Numbered from the stretch's first letter, positions 1 to 8,210 are shown. The stretch is DNA of 15,888 nucleotides from JBDKJS01 sp039806065 (GCA_039806065.1 JBDKJS010000004.1:1-15888); one strand, 5' to 3'. Translations and numbers: made by a program. The notes: a model not told the origin generated them from the letters alone.

Positions 1-37
1 CAACACACACACCCAATGCTTGAATGGATAGCCCTCA

Positions 38-140
38 TTTTAAAATGCCGGTCGGGCAGGGTGGTTAAAGTTTATTGAAAAAGAAAATTATTGTACCGCT
101 AAAGCGGCTCCGCATTTTGTCGCGGCTTGCGCGCGCAGCT
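38..140. repeat. Direct repeat, copy 1 (~103 bp, diverged)
   Basis: This copy shares long blocks with 283-386 at an offset of about 245 bp: a TTTTAAA-TGCCGG start, GTGGTTAAAGTTTA, a GAAAA-rich tract, CCGCTAAAGCGGCTC and GGCTTGCGCGCGCAGCT at the end. Its central hairpin is weakened: CCGC/GCGG around loop TAAA is intact (96-107), but the outer base pairs seen in copy 2 are lost. Near the right end is a perfect palindrome TGCGCGCGCA at 128-137. It is presumably a degenerate family of intergenic element; I do not recognise a named family. Confidence 0.75.
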
Positions 141-227
141 CCGTTTGGGGTGTTCGTTTTAAGCTGATGATCACTTAAAAATAGCATCACATAAAAAAAT
201 TCTATGCGCAGGGAGCAATTATATAAC

Positions 228-262
228 CATGCTTGCTATTGTCCTACGTAAAAGTAAGCATG
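228..262. repeat. Inverted repeat, 10-bp arms, 15-nt loop
   Basis: CATGCTTGCT (228-237) pairs with AGTAAGCATG (253-262) with one G-T wobble. It sits between the two direct-repeat copies. No T-tract follows on either strand, so it is not a clear terminator. It could be a protein-binding site or a chance structure. Confidence 0.4.
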
Positions 263-282
263 AAAAAAGAAAAATTGCAGCC

Positions 283-386
283 TTTTAAAGTGCCGGTTGG
301 GCAGCGTGGTTAAAGTTTAGTGAAAAAAGAAAAATATTGAGCCGCTAAAGCGGCTCTGCATGTTGTATTGGCTTGCGCGCGCAGCT
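283..386. repeat. Direct repeat, copy 2 (~104 bp) with intact hairpin
   Basis: Second copy of the element at 38-140. It keeps a perfect hairpin, GAGCCGC, loop TAAA, GCGGCTC (339-356), and the same palindrome TGCGCGCGCA (374-383). Both copies place the hairpin next to an A-rich tract on the plus strand, which reads as a T-rich tract downstream of the hairpin on the minus strand. This suggests that the element carries or acts as a terminator for leftward transcription. The differences between copies are spread along the element, so the duplication is not very recent. Confidence 0.75.
321..356 (-). terminator. Intrinsic terminator candidate, leftward
   Basis: Read on the minus strand, a perfect 7-bp GC-rich stem (339-356) with a 4-nt loop is followed directly by AATATTTTTCTTTTTTC (338 down to 322). 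That is the usual shape of a Rho-independent terminator. It lies 228 bp beyond the amt stop codon and no other leftward gene intervenes, so it may end the murA-amt transcript. The related hairpin of copy 1 (96-107, T-rich side 93 down to 75) would be a weaker second stop. Confidence 0.5.
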
Positions 387-493
387 TAGTGGGGTGGGAA
401 TGAGTAGTTGTATGGTATGATTTTAATGAAACTTACGGAGTATAAAGTATGGTAGCCAACACTGCTGCCACGCCCCCGATAGAGGCAGGTAGC

Positions 494-512
494 TGCTGCC
501 CGCAGGGCAGCA
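494..512. repeat. GC-rich perfect hairpin downstream of amt
   Basis: TGCTGCCC (494-501), loop GCA, GGGCAGCA (505-512) form a perfect 8-bp stem about 70 bp past the amt stop. There is no U-tract after it on the minus strand. It may be an mRNA 3'-end stabilising structure or part of a small intergenic element rather than a Rho-independent terminator. Confidence 0.45.
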
Positions 513-583
513 CTACGGCCGATAGCGGGATAGGGCGCATCAAAAAAAAATGGATAATAGGTAAGAATGGCGAGGTAGGAAGT

Positions 584-1876
584 TTAGTATTGTTCGCCAT
601 GTTGCGATGCATCGAGGCCTCGCTGTTCAGCTTTTTCTTTTACGCGAATGTGGACCAATAAATCGGTAACGCGATAGAGGAGATAGGACCCGCAGAAACT
701 GTAGCCGGTAACGATGAGTAGCGCAAGCAGGTGGTTAGAGAAAGTGTGCCAGTGACCATATAGAAGGCCCACATCTTTAGCAAACACTCCGGTAAGGATC
801 ATGCCTACGATGCCACCTAGTCCATGGCAGGGGAATACATCAAGGGTATCATCAAGGCCTGCTTTGTTTTTGGCTTTAACGGCAAGGTTTGAAATGATGG
901 CGCTGGCAAAGCCAATGAACAGAGATTGTGGAATGGTGATATAGCCAGCAGCCGGGGTTACTGCTACGAGGCCCACCACTGCTCCTATGCATGCTCCCAT
1001 GGCTGTAATTTTTTTTTTGCGAATGGCGTCAAAGAATATCCAGGCCATCATGGCGGCCGCACTAGCGGCTACAGTGGTGCTGAAGGCTTGAACGGCTACG
1101 GTGTTGGCGGCTAATGATGATCCGGCATTGAAGCCAAACCAACCGAACCAAAGCATGCCAGTGCCAAGCATGACGAATGGAATGTTGGCAGGTTCGTGAG
1201 GTGCATTGGCATGGTGGTTTTTACGGGGGCCCAGGTAGAGTGCACCAGCTAGGGCAGCATAGCCGGCACTCATGTGCACTACGGTGCCACCGGCAAAGTC
1301 GAGTACACCCCACTGCCGGAGGAAGCCTTCAGGGTGCCAGGTCCAATGGGCAAGTGGGGCGTAAATAAAAATAGAGAAAAGGCCGATGAAAAGTAAATAG
1401 GCATTGAAGCGAACACGTTCAGCAAAGCTACCGGTGATAAGTGCTGGCGTGATGATGGCAAATTTCATTTGAAACATGGCATAGAGCAGCAGTGGAATGG
1501 TAGGGCATAGTTGGGGGTGGGGTTGCAGCCATACGTTTTTAAATAGCATAAAATCAAAAGGGTTGCCAATGATGCCTTTGTAGCTGGTGCCAAATGATAG
1601 TGAGAAGCCAATAAAAATATATAATACTGTAATTACTCCAAGTGCAATGAAGCTTTGAAGCATGGTGCTGATTACATTTTTTTTATTGACCATTCCACCG
1701 TAGAAAAAGGATAGGCCTGGTGTCATGAGCAGTACAAGGCCTGATGCGGTGAGCATCCATGCTATATCGGCTGGCACAAGGGTGGGAGCCAAGTTGACAT
1801 TTGGTAGTGGCATAAAAATGCCTGCACAGCAAATAACGGCAAGCAGCGTAAAAGCGATGATGAACCGATAGCGCAT
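584..1876 (-). CDS. amt: Ammonium transporter, Amt/MEP/Rh family
   Basis: Inner-membrane channel-like transporter that takes up ammonium. The 430-residue length is normal for the family, with a hydrophobic N-terminal segment (1-22) that may be a cleaved signal or first helix. Family landmarks are visible: the N-terminal block DIAWMLTASGLVLLMTPG (37-54), then DFAGGTVVH with the conserved Asp193 and first pore His201, the WFGWFGFNAGSS block (about 243-254), and the second pore His351 in CHGLGGIVGMILTG. The twin-histidine pair and AERVRF block (152-157) indicate a functional transporter. The C-terminal tail is short and charged. The start lies 9 bp after the murA stop, so it is probably translated from the same mRNA; no Shine-Dalgarno is seen. 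A PII (glnK) gene, the usual partner, is absent from this window. Confidence 0.95.
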   Translation of the reverse strand: MRYRFIIAFTLLAVICCAGIFMPLPNVNLAPTLVPADIAWMLTASGLVLLMTPGLSFFYGGMVNKKNVISTMLQSFIALGVITVLYIFIGFSLSFGTSYKGIIGNPFDFMLFKNVWLQPHPQLCPTIPLLLYAMFQMKFAIITPALITGSFAERVRFNAYLLFIGLFSIFIYAPLAHWTWHPEGFLRQWGVLDFAGGTVVHMSAGYAALAGALYLGPRKNHHANAPHEPANIPFVMLGTGMLWFGWFGFNAGSSLAANTVAVQAFSTTVAASAAAMMAWIFFDAIRKKKITAMGACIGAVVGLVAVTPAAGYITIPQSLFIGFASAIISNLAVKAKNKAGLDDTLDVFPCHGLGGIVGMILTGVFAKDVGLLYGHWHTFSNHLLALLIVTGYSFCGSYLLYRVTDLLVHIRVKEKAEQRGLDASQHGEQY

Positions 1877-1885
1877 GGTATGATA

Positions 1886-3193
1886 TTAGATTCTTTTAAT
1901 TTGAGCACCGATGGCATTGAGGCGTTGATCTATTTTTTGGTAGCCACGGTCAATTTGTTCAATGTTGTGTATGGTACTTTTTCCATTGGCGCTAAGTGCC
2001 GCAATGAGTAGGGCTACTCCGGCTCTTATGTCGGGCGAGGTCATTTGAATGCCTTTAAGCGGGTATCTACGATTGAGTCCTATTACGGTGGCTCGATGTG
2101 GGTCGCAAAGAATTATTTGGGCTCCCATATCGATTAGTTTATCAACGAAGAAGAGCCGGCTTTCGAACATTTTTTGATGAACCAATACGGTGCCAGCGGC
2201 TTGGGTTGCGGTAACCAGGATTACGCTCAACAAATCGGGGGTGAAGCCGGGCCAAATAGCATCAGCAATGGTAAGTATGCTACCATCGATAAATGTATCT
2301 ATTTCATAATGATCTTGTGCGGGGATATGGATGTCATCGTTTTTTCTTTCGAGGTGTATGCCCAATCTTTTGAAAGTTTCGGGAATGATGCCAAGTTCAT
2401 CGAAGCACACATCCTTGATAGTGATGGATGATTTGGTCATGGCCGCAAGACCAATGAAGCTGCCGATCTCAATCATATCGGGCAGCATGCGGTGAGTGGT
2501 ACCAATCAGCGATGATACGCCTTCTATTACCAATAAGTTAGAGCCTATGCCACTAATTTTGGCGCCCATTCTATTGAGCATTTTGCAAAGCTGCTGCAGG
2601 TAAGGTTCGCAGGCGGCATTGTAAATGGTGGTGGTGCCCTGAGCCAGGACCGCTGCCATAACAATGTTTGCGGTGCCGGTAACGGAGGCTTCATCAAGTA
2701 GCATATAGCATCCTTTTAATTGAGAAGCATCCACATTGTAAAAGCCGTCTTTCTCTTCATACAAAAAATTGGCTCCAAGTTTTTGGAAACCTATGAAGTG
2801 GGTGTCTAGTCTTCTTCGGCCTATCTTATCGCCACCAGGTTTAGGAATGCGTGCTTTGCCAAAACGTGCCAATAGGGGGCCTACTATCATGATGCTGCCA
2901 CGCAGTGCTGCACCTCTTTTTTTAAATTCGGGACTGGTGAGGTAGGCAAGATCCACGTTGGATGCTTGGAAAGAGTAGCTGCCTTCGGCCAGTCGAATTA
3001 CTTCAACGCCAAGATCGCGAAGCAGGTCTATAAGCTTGAGCACATCAACAATTTCAGGCACGTTGTGGATGGTGATTTTTTGGGGGGTGAGTAATACTGC
3101 ACAGAGAATTTGTAGTGCTTCATTCTTAGCTCCTTGCGGGGTAATTTCACCATTGAGGCTGATGCCACCGGTTACTTCAAAACTATCCATCAT
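1886..3193 (-). CDS. murA: UDP-N-acetylglucosamine 1-carboxyvinyltransferase (MurA)
   Basis: Cytoplasmic enzyme that transfers enolpyruvate from PEP to UDP-GlcNAc, the first committed step of peptidoglycan synthesis. The 435 residues match the family over their full length. Visible landmarks are the N-terminal GAKNEAL with Lys23 (E. coli Lys22), the loop PKPGGDKIGRRRLD (117-130), Asp320 in PGFTPD (E. coli Asp305), Arg390 in PDIRAG and Arg416 in IDRGYQKID (E. coli Arg397). The loop residue normally occupied by catalytic Cys115 is Asp122, with codon GAT at 2828-2830. This Cys-to-Asp exchange is known from active, fosfomycin-insensitive MurA enzymes such as those of mycobacteria and chlamydiae. 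The start is one of two adjacent ATGs (3193 or 3190). It is the first gene of a likely murA-amt unit and is divergent from the protease gene, with 143 bp between them. Confidence 0.97.
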   Translation of the reverse strand: MMDSFEVTGGISLNGEITPQGAKNEALQILCAVLLTPQKITIHNVPEIVDVLKLIDLLRDLGVEVIRLAEGSYSFQASNVDLAYLTSPEFKKRGAALRGSIMIVGPLLARFGKARIPKPGGDKIGRRRLDTHFIGFQKLGANFLYEEKDGFYNVDASQLKGCYMLLDEASVTGTANIVMAAVLAQGTTTIYNAACEPYLQQLCKMLNRMGAKISGIGSNLLVIEGVSSLIGTTHRMLPDMIEIGSFIGLAAMTKSSITIKDVCFDELGIIPETFKRLGIHLERKNDDIHIPAQDHYEIDTFIDGSILTIADAIWPGFTPDLLSVILVTATQAAGTVLVHQKMFESRLFFVDKLIDMGAQIILCDPHRATVIGLNRRYPLKGIQMTSPDIRAGVALLIAALSANGKSTIHNIEQIDRGYQKIDQRLNAIGAQIKRI

Positions 3194-3336
3194 TAAAAAT
3201 TTTAGAGTATGCTAAATAAATCCAAGCTGGTGCCTTAGTATACCCTGGTTGGTAAAAGTTTTGAACATTTTTTTTATGCCATTGTGATGTGATTTATTAT
3301 TAATTATAGTTTAGCGTTTCAAATTTTAAATACTAC

Positions 3337-6300
3337 ATGAAAACACGTTACTCACTTATTAGCTTTTGTAGCTTTCTATTTATTTCATTGAATGCAATGG
3401 GGGCTGGAAAAATTGCTAGCCGAGTTCAACAACTAACACAAGAAGGGCGCAGCTTCTATGCGCAAAGATTATTTTCAGTATCAACCCATACCCATGAGTT
3501 GGAAAAGGTAAAGGCTAGTGTAAAGCATGCTACAATTTTATCCTTGGATCATGATGCACTGCGCAACATTAATTACACACAACCTGAGCAGCTTGAGCTT
3601 AGCTGGCCGCATAGAGGAAATACTGTAGTTGTAAAATTATATAAAAAAGATATTACCCCCGTTGATTTTAAACTACTTACAAGCGGCAGTGGTGTGGTAA
3701 ACTATAAGCAAGGATTGCATTACCGAGGAATAGTGAATGGGGATCAAAACTCATTAGTGGCAATCTCTATTTTCAACAATGATGTGATGGGATTGGTAAT
3801 GACAGATGAAGGAAACTTTAATCTTGGAGCTATAGAGGATGATTCATACAAGCGATACATTTTTTACAATGATAAGGATCTGGCGGCTCCACTCAACTTT
3901 GAATGCGGAACCGAACATGCCAATGTAAACCGTAGTAACATGCGCCAAGCAGCACCCGGCAATACCAATGCTGGCACTTTGTTTTGCGTGCGATTGTATT
4001 GGGAGGTAGATTATCCAATTTTTGTTGATAAGGGATCATTGGCAGCAGCCACCAATTATATGACTGCACTTTACAATCAAACTGATATATTATATGACAA
4101 TGACAATATATCGACCTTGCTAGGAACCATGTTTGTGTGGACTACACCCAGTGGATATGCTGGTACTAGCAGTTTTGATTACTTATCGCAGTTTGGGGCA
4201 AGTGTTACTACACTGCCAGAAGATCTAGGACATTTAATTAATTATGAAAATTATGGTGGGGTTGCTTATTTGGATGTGCTGTGTGACCCTACGCAATCTA
4301 TTAAAATTGCTTACAGTGGAATAGATGCAACATTTAACAATGTGCCCACTTATTCTTGGAGCGTAATGGTAATAACCCATGAACAAGGGCACAACATGGG
4401 CTCACCCCATACGCATGCTTGTGAATGGAATGGAAACTTTACCGCGATCGATAGTTGTGGTCCTGCGGCTGGTTATCCCTTTGAAGGATCTTGTACCAAT
4501 GCTCCGCTTCCTACCAATGGGGGTACTATAATGAGCTACTGCCACTTAGTTGGAGGTGTGGGTATCAATCTCAACAATGGATTTGGTCCTCAACCGGCAG
4601 CACTCATAGTAGGTGAAATAAATAGTGCTTTATGTCTTACCAATTGTGCTACTTCATGTCCATTTTGTACTGGCACCACTACCTTGACCAGTTGCAGTGG
4701 GATATTAAATGATGGGAGTGGAGGAAATGATTACTGTGATAACAGTGACTGCCAATGGATCATTGCTCCGGTGGGTGCTACCAATGTGACGTTAAATTTT
4801 TCTTCTTTTTCCACACAAGCCACCAATGATATAGTGAGAATATACGATGGTAACAGTATAGCCGCGCCCTTGATAGGCACCTATAGTGGTACTACCTTGC
4901 CACCTACCATAACAAGCAGCGGGGGTTCCATCACAGTAAGATTTACAACCAATGCCACTGTAGTGAACAGTGGCTGGCAGCTCAATTACAGCTGCTCTAT
5001 TCCTAATACTTGCAGCGGCCAAACAATATTAACAACATGCCCTGGTACGTTTGGTGATGGAAGCAATGCGCTCGACTATCAGGACAATTTAAACTGTGCG
5101 TGGCTGCTTCAGGCGCCAGTGGGCAATACGATAACGTTAGATTTTAATGTCTTCAATACTGAATTAAGCTATGATTTTGTAAGAATTTATGATGGTAGTA
5201 GCACTGCAGCCACTTTTCTTGGTGAGTATTCAGGCACCTTGTTTCCACCAATAATTACCTCTAGCAGCAACACTTTATATGTTACCTTCACTTCTGATGT
5301 ATCAGTTACAGCACCAGGGTTTGAAGCTTTTTATACCTGCAATTCGCCAGTAACAGCCTGTGGCGGGTTAACCACCATCAACAATTGCAGTGGTACCATT
5401 ACGGATGGTAGTGGCGCTAATAACTATTCTAATAATAGTAACTGTGCTTGGCTGATCAATCCAACCACACCCGCAAGTAGTATTACCCTTAATTTTACCA
5501 CTTTAAATACGCAGGCTGGCAATGATATTATAACCGTATATAATGGACCTGATGATGCATCGCCAATTATAGGAACCTATTCAGGCACTACGGTTCCTTC
5601 AGCAATCACTGCCTTTTCAGGGGTCATGTACATTACCTTTGTTACCAATGGAAGCGTTACAGCAGCTGGTTGGAGTGCCACTTATACTTGCAATTCGGTA
5701 TTGTATTGCAATGGACAAACCAATCTTACTACCTGTCCTGGAAGTTTTAATGATGGTAGTGGTACTGCTCCGTATTTAAATAACGGTACTTGCAGTTGGT
5801 TAATACAGCCTGCTGGTGTTTCAAGTATTACTTTGAGTTTTAGCAGTTTTGTGACCGAGGCAGGCTATGATTCGGTGGTGGTATTTGATGGAAGCACTAC
5901 TGCAGCCCCACGGCTTGGCAATTTCTCAGGCATCACTTTGCCACCTTCGGTAACTTCTAGTGGCGGATCAATGCTTGTAGTTTTTTATACAGATGTAAGC
6001 ATACAAGAAGCAGGTTGGGTAGCAAATTATACTTGTACTACTCCTCCCTCATGTAGTGGAACTACCACACTCACTACCTGTAATGGAACATTTGCCGATG
6101 GCAGTGGGAATAATAATTATTCAAATAATTTGGATTGTTCATGGCTGATCAATCCTGGCAGTACAACAGGTTCAATTTATTTAAACTTTACATCCTTTGC
6201 TACGCAATCCATCAATGACATAGTAAGAGTTTATGACGGAAATTCAGCAGCGGCACCACTCATTGGCACTTTTTCAGGCACCACATTGCCTACCCAAATT

Positions 6301-7419
6301 ATTTCTTCAGGGTCAACCTTGTTTGTAAGGTTTACGACCAATGGTAGTACTACAGCAGCTGGATGGGCAGCAAATTACACCTGCTCACCTGTTTGTGGCA
6401 ATCCTACAGTATTCACCACTTGTCCTGGAGCAGTGAGTGATGGAAGTACGGCAAACAATTATCTAAATAATTTTGCCTGTACTTATTTAATAGACCCTCC
6501 GGGTGCCACCTCTGTTACCCTTACCTTTGCTGAGTTTTCTACTCAGGCCAATAACGACCTAGTTTATGTATACGATGGTGCTAATAGTAGTGGAATATTG
6601 CTAGGCACCTTTAGCGGGGCTACTTTGCCGCCTACACTTACAGCAAATAGTGGAAAAATGTTCATTCGCTTTATAACCAACTCTGCTACCACTTTTCCTG
6701 GATGGTTGGCATCCTATACTTGTTTGCCTTGTAATGCAGCTCCCGTAATTCAAGGCAATACACCGATCTGCGATGATGCGCTTACGCTATTAAGTACTGG
6801 TGTTTTTGACAGCTATTTGTGGAGTAATGGTGCTACCACTAGTAGCATACAAGTGGGTCCAGGAAGTTATTCTGTTAATGTGGTTGATTCTTTCGGATGT
6901 ACCGGACAAGATAATTTTATCGTAAGTGCTTATCCTGGCATTACCCCAAGTGTAACACAAGATGGATCTTGGTTAATAGCCACTCCTTCCAATCCTAACT
7001 ACACCTACCTATGGCTTTACAACGGAAATAGTAGCGGTTGCAATGGCGATAGCTGCCAGATAATAGGAAATGGAAATTATGAAGTTATTGTTACCGATAA
7101 CAATGGCTGTGCCGATACCAGTGTAACTTTTAATGTAATAACTGCCGGTGTCCAAGAACTTAATAATGCAGTTGCTGTTCTTTATCCTAATCCGGCAAAT
7201 GATTTAATAAATATACAGTTCTACAATCAACTTTCAAATATGGCCACCACTATTGAATGGTATAATAGTTTAGGACAAGTAGTGCTTTCGCAACTTTTGC
7301 CTTCCTCTAATAAGTCAAGTGCCACGGTGGATGTGGCTGCATTATCGCCAGGGCAATATACAGTAAGGTTAATTAGTGGTGACAAGGTGTACACTCAGTC
7401 TATCACCATTAAAAGATAA
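3337..7419 (+). CDS. Secreted reprolysin-like zinc metalloprotease, six CUB domains, T9SS-exported
   Basis: A 1360-residue exported protein. Residues 1-22 form a signal peptide; 23 to about 200 look like a propeptide. The catalytic domain (about 210-430) has the zinc motif HEQGHNMGSPH (His348, Glu349, His352, His358) and a Met-turn IMSYC (Met399), typical of metzincins close to the M12B/reprolysin group. Six CUB domains of 110-116 residues follow, starting near Cys444, Cys559, Cys675, Cys791, Cys906 and Cys1020, each with four cysteines, a DGS motif and most with a D-V-x-Y-D-G-like strand. Two Ig/PKD-like modules (about 1133-1207 and 1208-1270) contain YLWSNGATT and NGCADTS. A type A T9SS sorting domain (1272-1360) begins with LYPNPAND and ends QSITIKR. 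It is therefore probably translocated by Sec, moved across the outer membrane by T9SS and released or anchored at the surface. Substrate unknown. No Shine-Dalgarno is seen. Confidence 0.93.
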   Translation: MKTRYSLISFCSFLFISLNAMGAGKIASRVQQLTQEGRSFYAQRLFSVSTHTHELEKVKASVKHATILSLDHDALRNINYTQPEQLELSWPHRGNTVVVKLYKKDITPVDFKLLTSGSGVVNYKQGLHYRGIVNGDQNSLVAISIFNNDVMGLVMTDEGNFNLGAIEDDSYKRYIFYNDKDLAAPLNFECGTEHANVNRSNMRQAAPGNTNAGTLFCVRLYWEVDYPIFVDKGSLAAATNYMTALYNQTDILYDNDNISTLLGTMFVWTTPSGYAGTSSFDYLSQFGASVTTLPEDLGHLINYENYGGVAYLDVLCDPTQSIKIAYSGIDATFNNVPTYSWSVMVITHEQGHNMGSPHTHACEWNGNFTAIDSCGPAAGYPFEGSCTNAPLPTNGGTIMSYCHLVGGVGINLNNGFGPQPAALIVGEINSALCLTNCATSCPFCTGTTTLTSCSGILNDGSGGNDYCDNSDCQWIIAPVGATNVTLNFSSFSTQATNDIVRIYDGNSIAAPLIGTYSGTTLPPTITSSGGSITVRFTTNATVVNSGWQLNYSCSIPNTCSGQTILTTCPGTFGDGSNALDYQDNLNCAWLLQAPVGNTITLDFNVFNTELSYDFVRIYDGSSTAATFLGEYSGTLFPPIITSSSNTLYVTFTSDVSVTAPGFEAFYTCNSPVTACGGLTTINNCSGTITDGSGANNYSNNSNCAWLINPTTPASSITLNFTTLNTQAGNDIITVYNGPDDASPIIGTYSGTTVPSAITAFSGVMYITFVTNGSVTAAGWSATYTCNSVLYCNGQTNLTTCPGSFNDGSGTAPYLNNGTCSWLIQPAGVSSITLSFSSFVTEAGYDSVVVFDGSTTAAPRLGNFSGITLPPSVTSSGGSMLVVFYTDVSIQEAGWVANYTCTTPPSCSGTTTLTTCNGTFADGSGNNNYSNNLDCSWLINPGSTTGSIYLNFTSFATQSINDIVRVYDGNSAAAPLIGTFSGTTLPTQIISSGSTLFVRFTTNGSTTAAGWAANYTCSPVCGNPTVFTTCPGAVSDGSTANNYLNNFACTYLIDPPGATSVTLTFAEFSTQANNDLVYVYDGANSSGILLGTFSGATLPPTLTANSGKMFIRFITNSATTFPGWLASYTCLPCNAAPVIQGNTPICDDALTLLSTGVFDSYLWSNGATTSSIQVGPGSYSVNVVDSFGCTGQDNFIVSAYPGITPSVTQDGSWLIATPSNPNYTYLWLYNGNSSGCNGDSCQIIGNGNYEVIVTDNNGCADTSVTFNVITAGVQELNNAVAVLYPNPANDLINIQFYNQLSNMATTIEWYNSLGQVVLSQLLPSSNKSSATVDVAALSPGQYTVRLISGDKVYTQSITIKR

Positions 7420-7450
7420 AATTAGTATCAAGCATCAAGGTTATTAAGGT

Positions 7451-8209
7451 ATGAACAAAGTAATGCACGCCATCATAGTAGAAGATGACAAACTGAACGC
7501 TATGATGCTTGAAGATTTGATTAAAGATCAATATGCTGATGAGATAGCATTGTTGAAGGTTTGCAGATCGGGATCAGAGGCAGTAAAAGCGCTTGGCAAG
7601 GAGGACGTTGATTTAATTTTCTTAGATGTGGAGCTGCCTGATATGAATGCTTTTGAATTGTTGGAAAAATTAAAATCGGCATCATTTGAAATTATTTTTA
7701 CCACTTCACACAATAAGTACGCTATTGATGCCTTAAGGCACAGTGCCTTTGATTATTTGTTAAAGCCAATTGATCAAGAGGCATTGGCAAAATCAATAAA
7801 GAGATTACGTGAAAAAATTAATAAGGCTAGCGAAAATCAATTAATCAGCTTGCTTAAAGATTTAAAAAGATCAAGGGCAAATAAGCAAAAAGTGGCCCTC
7901 CCAACCGGAGATGGGTTGGAATTAATAAAACTACATGATATAGTGCGCTGTGAGAGTGATAGTAATTATACCACAGTTTTTTTAATAGGCAATAAGAAGT
8001 TGGTTATCAGTAAAACCCTTAAGGAGATCACAGAGTTAATAGACCATCCCGATTTTTTTAGAGTTCATCATTCACATTTGATTAATTTGAATAAAGTTCA
8101 AAAGTACATCAGAGGATCGGGTGGTCATGTAATAATGGAAGATAATGCAACGGTGAGTGTAGCACGAAACAAAAAAGATGAGTTCCTACAACTATTTGGT
8201 GCTAAATAG
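7451..8209 (+). CDS. LytTR-family response regulator (LytR/AlgR type)
   Basis: A 252-residue cytoplasmic DNA-binding regulator. The receiver domain (about 5-120) has acidic residues Glu11/Asp12/Asp13, phospho-acceptor Asp59 in IFLDVELPD, Thr84/Thr85 and Lys105 in LLKP. A linker rich in Lys and Asn precedes a LytTR domain (about 147-248), with DIVRCESDSNYT, the FFRVHHSHLINL block and a C-terminal NATVSVARNKK block. The first ATG (7451) follows TTAAGGT; ATG 7463 (MHAIIVEDD) would match the usual compact start of the family and is a good alternative. The gene lies 31 bp after the protease stop, so it may be co-transcribed with it. The sensor kinase that normally accompanies such regulators is not in the window. 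The stop lies 1 bp from the stop of the convergent glycosyltransferase gene. Confidence 0.93.
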   Translation: MNKVMHAIIVEDDKLNAMMLEDLIKDQYADEIALLKVCRSGSEAVKALGKEDVDLIFLDVELPDMNAFELLEKLKSASFEIIFTTSHNKYAIDALRHSAFDYLLKPIDQEALAKSIKRLREKINKASENQLISLLKDLKRSRANKQKVALPTGDGLELIKLHDIVRCESDSNYTTVFLIGNKKLVISKTLKEITELIDHPDFFRVHHSHLINLNKVQKYIRGSGGHVIMEDNATVSVARNKKDEFLQLFGAK

Positions 8210-8210
8210 G

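Larger units (their letters stand above)
1..583. other. Gene-free left region with repeats and hairpins
   Basis: No open reading frame here resembles a protein. What can be seen is an imperfect direct repeat (about 38-140 and 283-386), an inverted repeat at 228-262, a perfect 7-bp GC hairpin at 339-356 and a perfect 8-bp GC hairpin at 494-512. The stretch from about 450 to 540 is conspicuously GC-rich compared with the rest and ends in a run of nine A at about 542-550. All of this lies downstream of the leftward murA-amt genes, so part of it is probably the 3' untranslated and termination region of that operon. Confidence 0.6.

Noticed and set aside
1..386. CRISPR array
   Set aside because: There are only two long, diverged copies (~104 bp) with a 142-bp gap; there are no short regular repeats or spacers and no cas genes.
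38..386. Insertion sequence or transposon ends
   Set aside because: The copies are direct, not terminal inverted repeats, and there is no transposase frame between them.
449..661. 70-residue plus-strand reading frame in the GC-rich block
   Set aside because: It overlaps the end of amt on the opposite strand, its first half translates a hairpin sequence, and its composition is unlike any protein family.
3256..3263. AAGTTTTG as a -7 box for the protease gene
   Set aside because: One mismatch from TAnnTTTG, about 73 bp before the ATG, and no TTG at a suitable distance upstream.
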